Shown: positions 5,670 through 5,709 of the stretch, one piece after another
Layout of the letters: every line of letters begins with the position of its first letter
How positions within the stretch are numbered: position 1 is the first letter of the stretch
DNA from: Desulfobacula sp.
GTDB taxonomy: Bacteria; Desulfobacterota; Desulfobacteria; Desulfobacterales; Desulfobacteraceae
DNA length: 5,709 nt
Reading direction: 5' to 3'
NCBI GenBank assembly: GCA_029940235.1
Contig: JAOZRI010000149.1
Span: forward strand, 297-6,005
Position numbers and translations under genes: made by a program
Notes under the pieces: model-generated
Database searches by the model: none
What the model saw: only the letters and a program-made list of their open reading frames with translations
What the model was told of the DNA's origin: nothing

Positions 5670-5709
5670 ATGAGACAGCAATACATTTATATGATAATTT
5701 TTCTTATGT
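5670..5709 (+). CDS. Start of an unidentified downstream gene, 3' partial, hydrophobic N-terminus
   Basis: Only the first 13 codons are in the window: MRQQYIYMIIFLM. An arginine near the start followed by a hydrophobic run (YIYMIIFLM) fits the opening of a signal peptide or an N-terminal membrane anchor. It begins 36 bases after the large gene's stop, on the same strand, with its own ribosome binding site and no obvious promoter or terminator between, so co-transcription is likely. Too little is present to assign a family. Confidence 0.6.
   Translation, partial: MRQQYIYMIIFLM

Noticed and set aside
1..5709. Defence system, retron, CRISPR array, transposon or RNA gene
   Set aside because: No direct repeats with spacers, no terminal inverted repeats, no polymerase, nuclease or transposase motifs and no tRNA-like folds were seen. 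The repeats present are all in-frame protein modules.

Overview
The window holds one very large coding region that fills almost all of it (positions 3 to 5633, + strand, about 1,876 codons seen). Its 5' end lies outside the window. It is followed by a 36-base gap and the first 13 codons of a second gene on the same strand. I see no tRNA, rRNA, CRISPR array, transposase or other mobile element.

The large protein is an extracellular-type mosaic built from repeat modules. Residues are numbered from the GTG at position 21. In order they are: (1) a NosD-like right-handed parallel beta-helix, residues up to 238, already running at the left edge; (2) five fibronectin-III-like repeats of about 95 residues, 243-730, whose units 2-3 and 4-5 look like a 197-codon tandem duplication; (3) a long series of Asp-box (BNR/Vps10-like) beta-propeller blades, 740-1324, about twelve blades; (4) a different propeller family with WGSS...VYAVG...ILHYDG..W repeats, 1332-1630, about seven blades; (5) one or two more Asp-box blades, 1642-1713, so the WGSS propeller appears to sit inside the Asp-box array; (6) a carboxypeptidase-regulatory-like beta-sandwich, 1724-1803; (7) a C-terminal dockerin-like pair of calcium loops flanked by cysteines, 1808-1870. 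No catalytic motif was found. The likely role is a secreted or surface-attached binding, adhesion or scaffold protein. The ligand cannot be read from the sequence.

The organism is probably a bacterium with moderately AT-rich DNA. The combination of NosD helix, FEYG-type Fn3-like repeats, WGSS blades and a C-terminal module ending in GRSDCPF is most familiar to me from Desulfobacterota (sulfate-reducing deltaproteobacteria) and relatives. This is family-level recollection, not a search result, and some archaea with large surface proteins remain possible.

The second gene starts at ATG 5670 behind a purine-rich ribosome binding site and begins with a hydrophobic stretch that could open a signal peptide or membrane segment. 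The short gap, same strand and absence of a clear terminator suggest co-transcription. The gap can form two mutually exclusive small hairpins, one of which would cover the ribosome binding site. The main points of interest are the nested-propeller architecture and the recent internal duplication. I found no evidence for a multi-gene system within this window.
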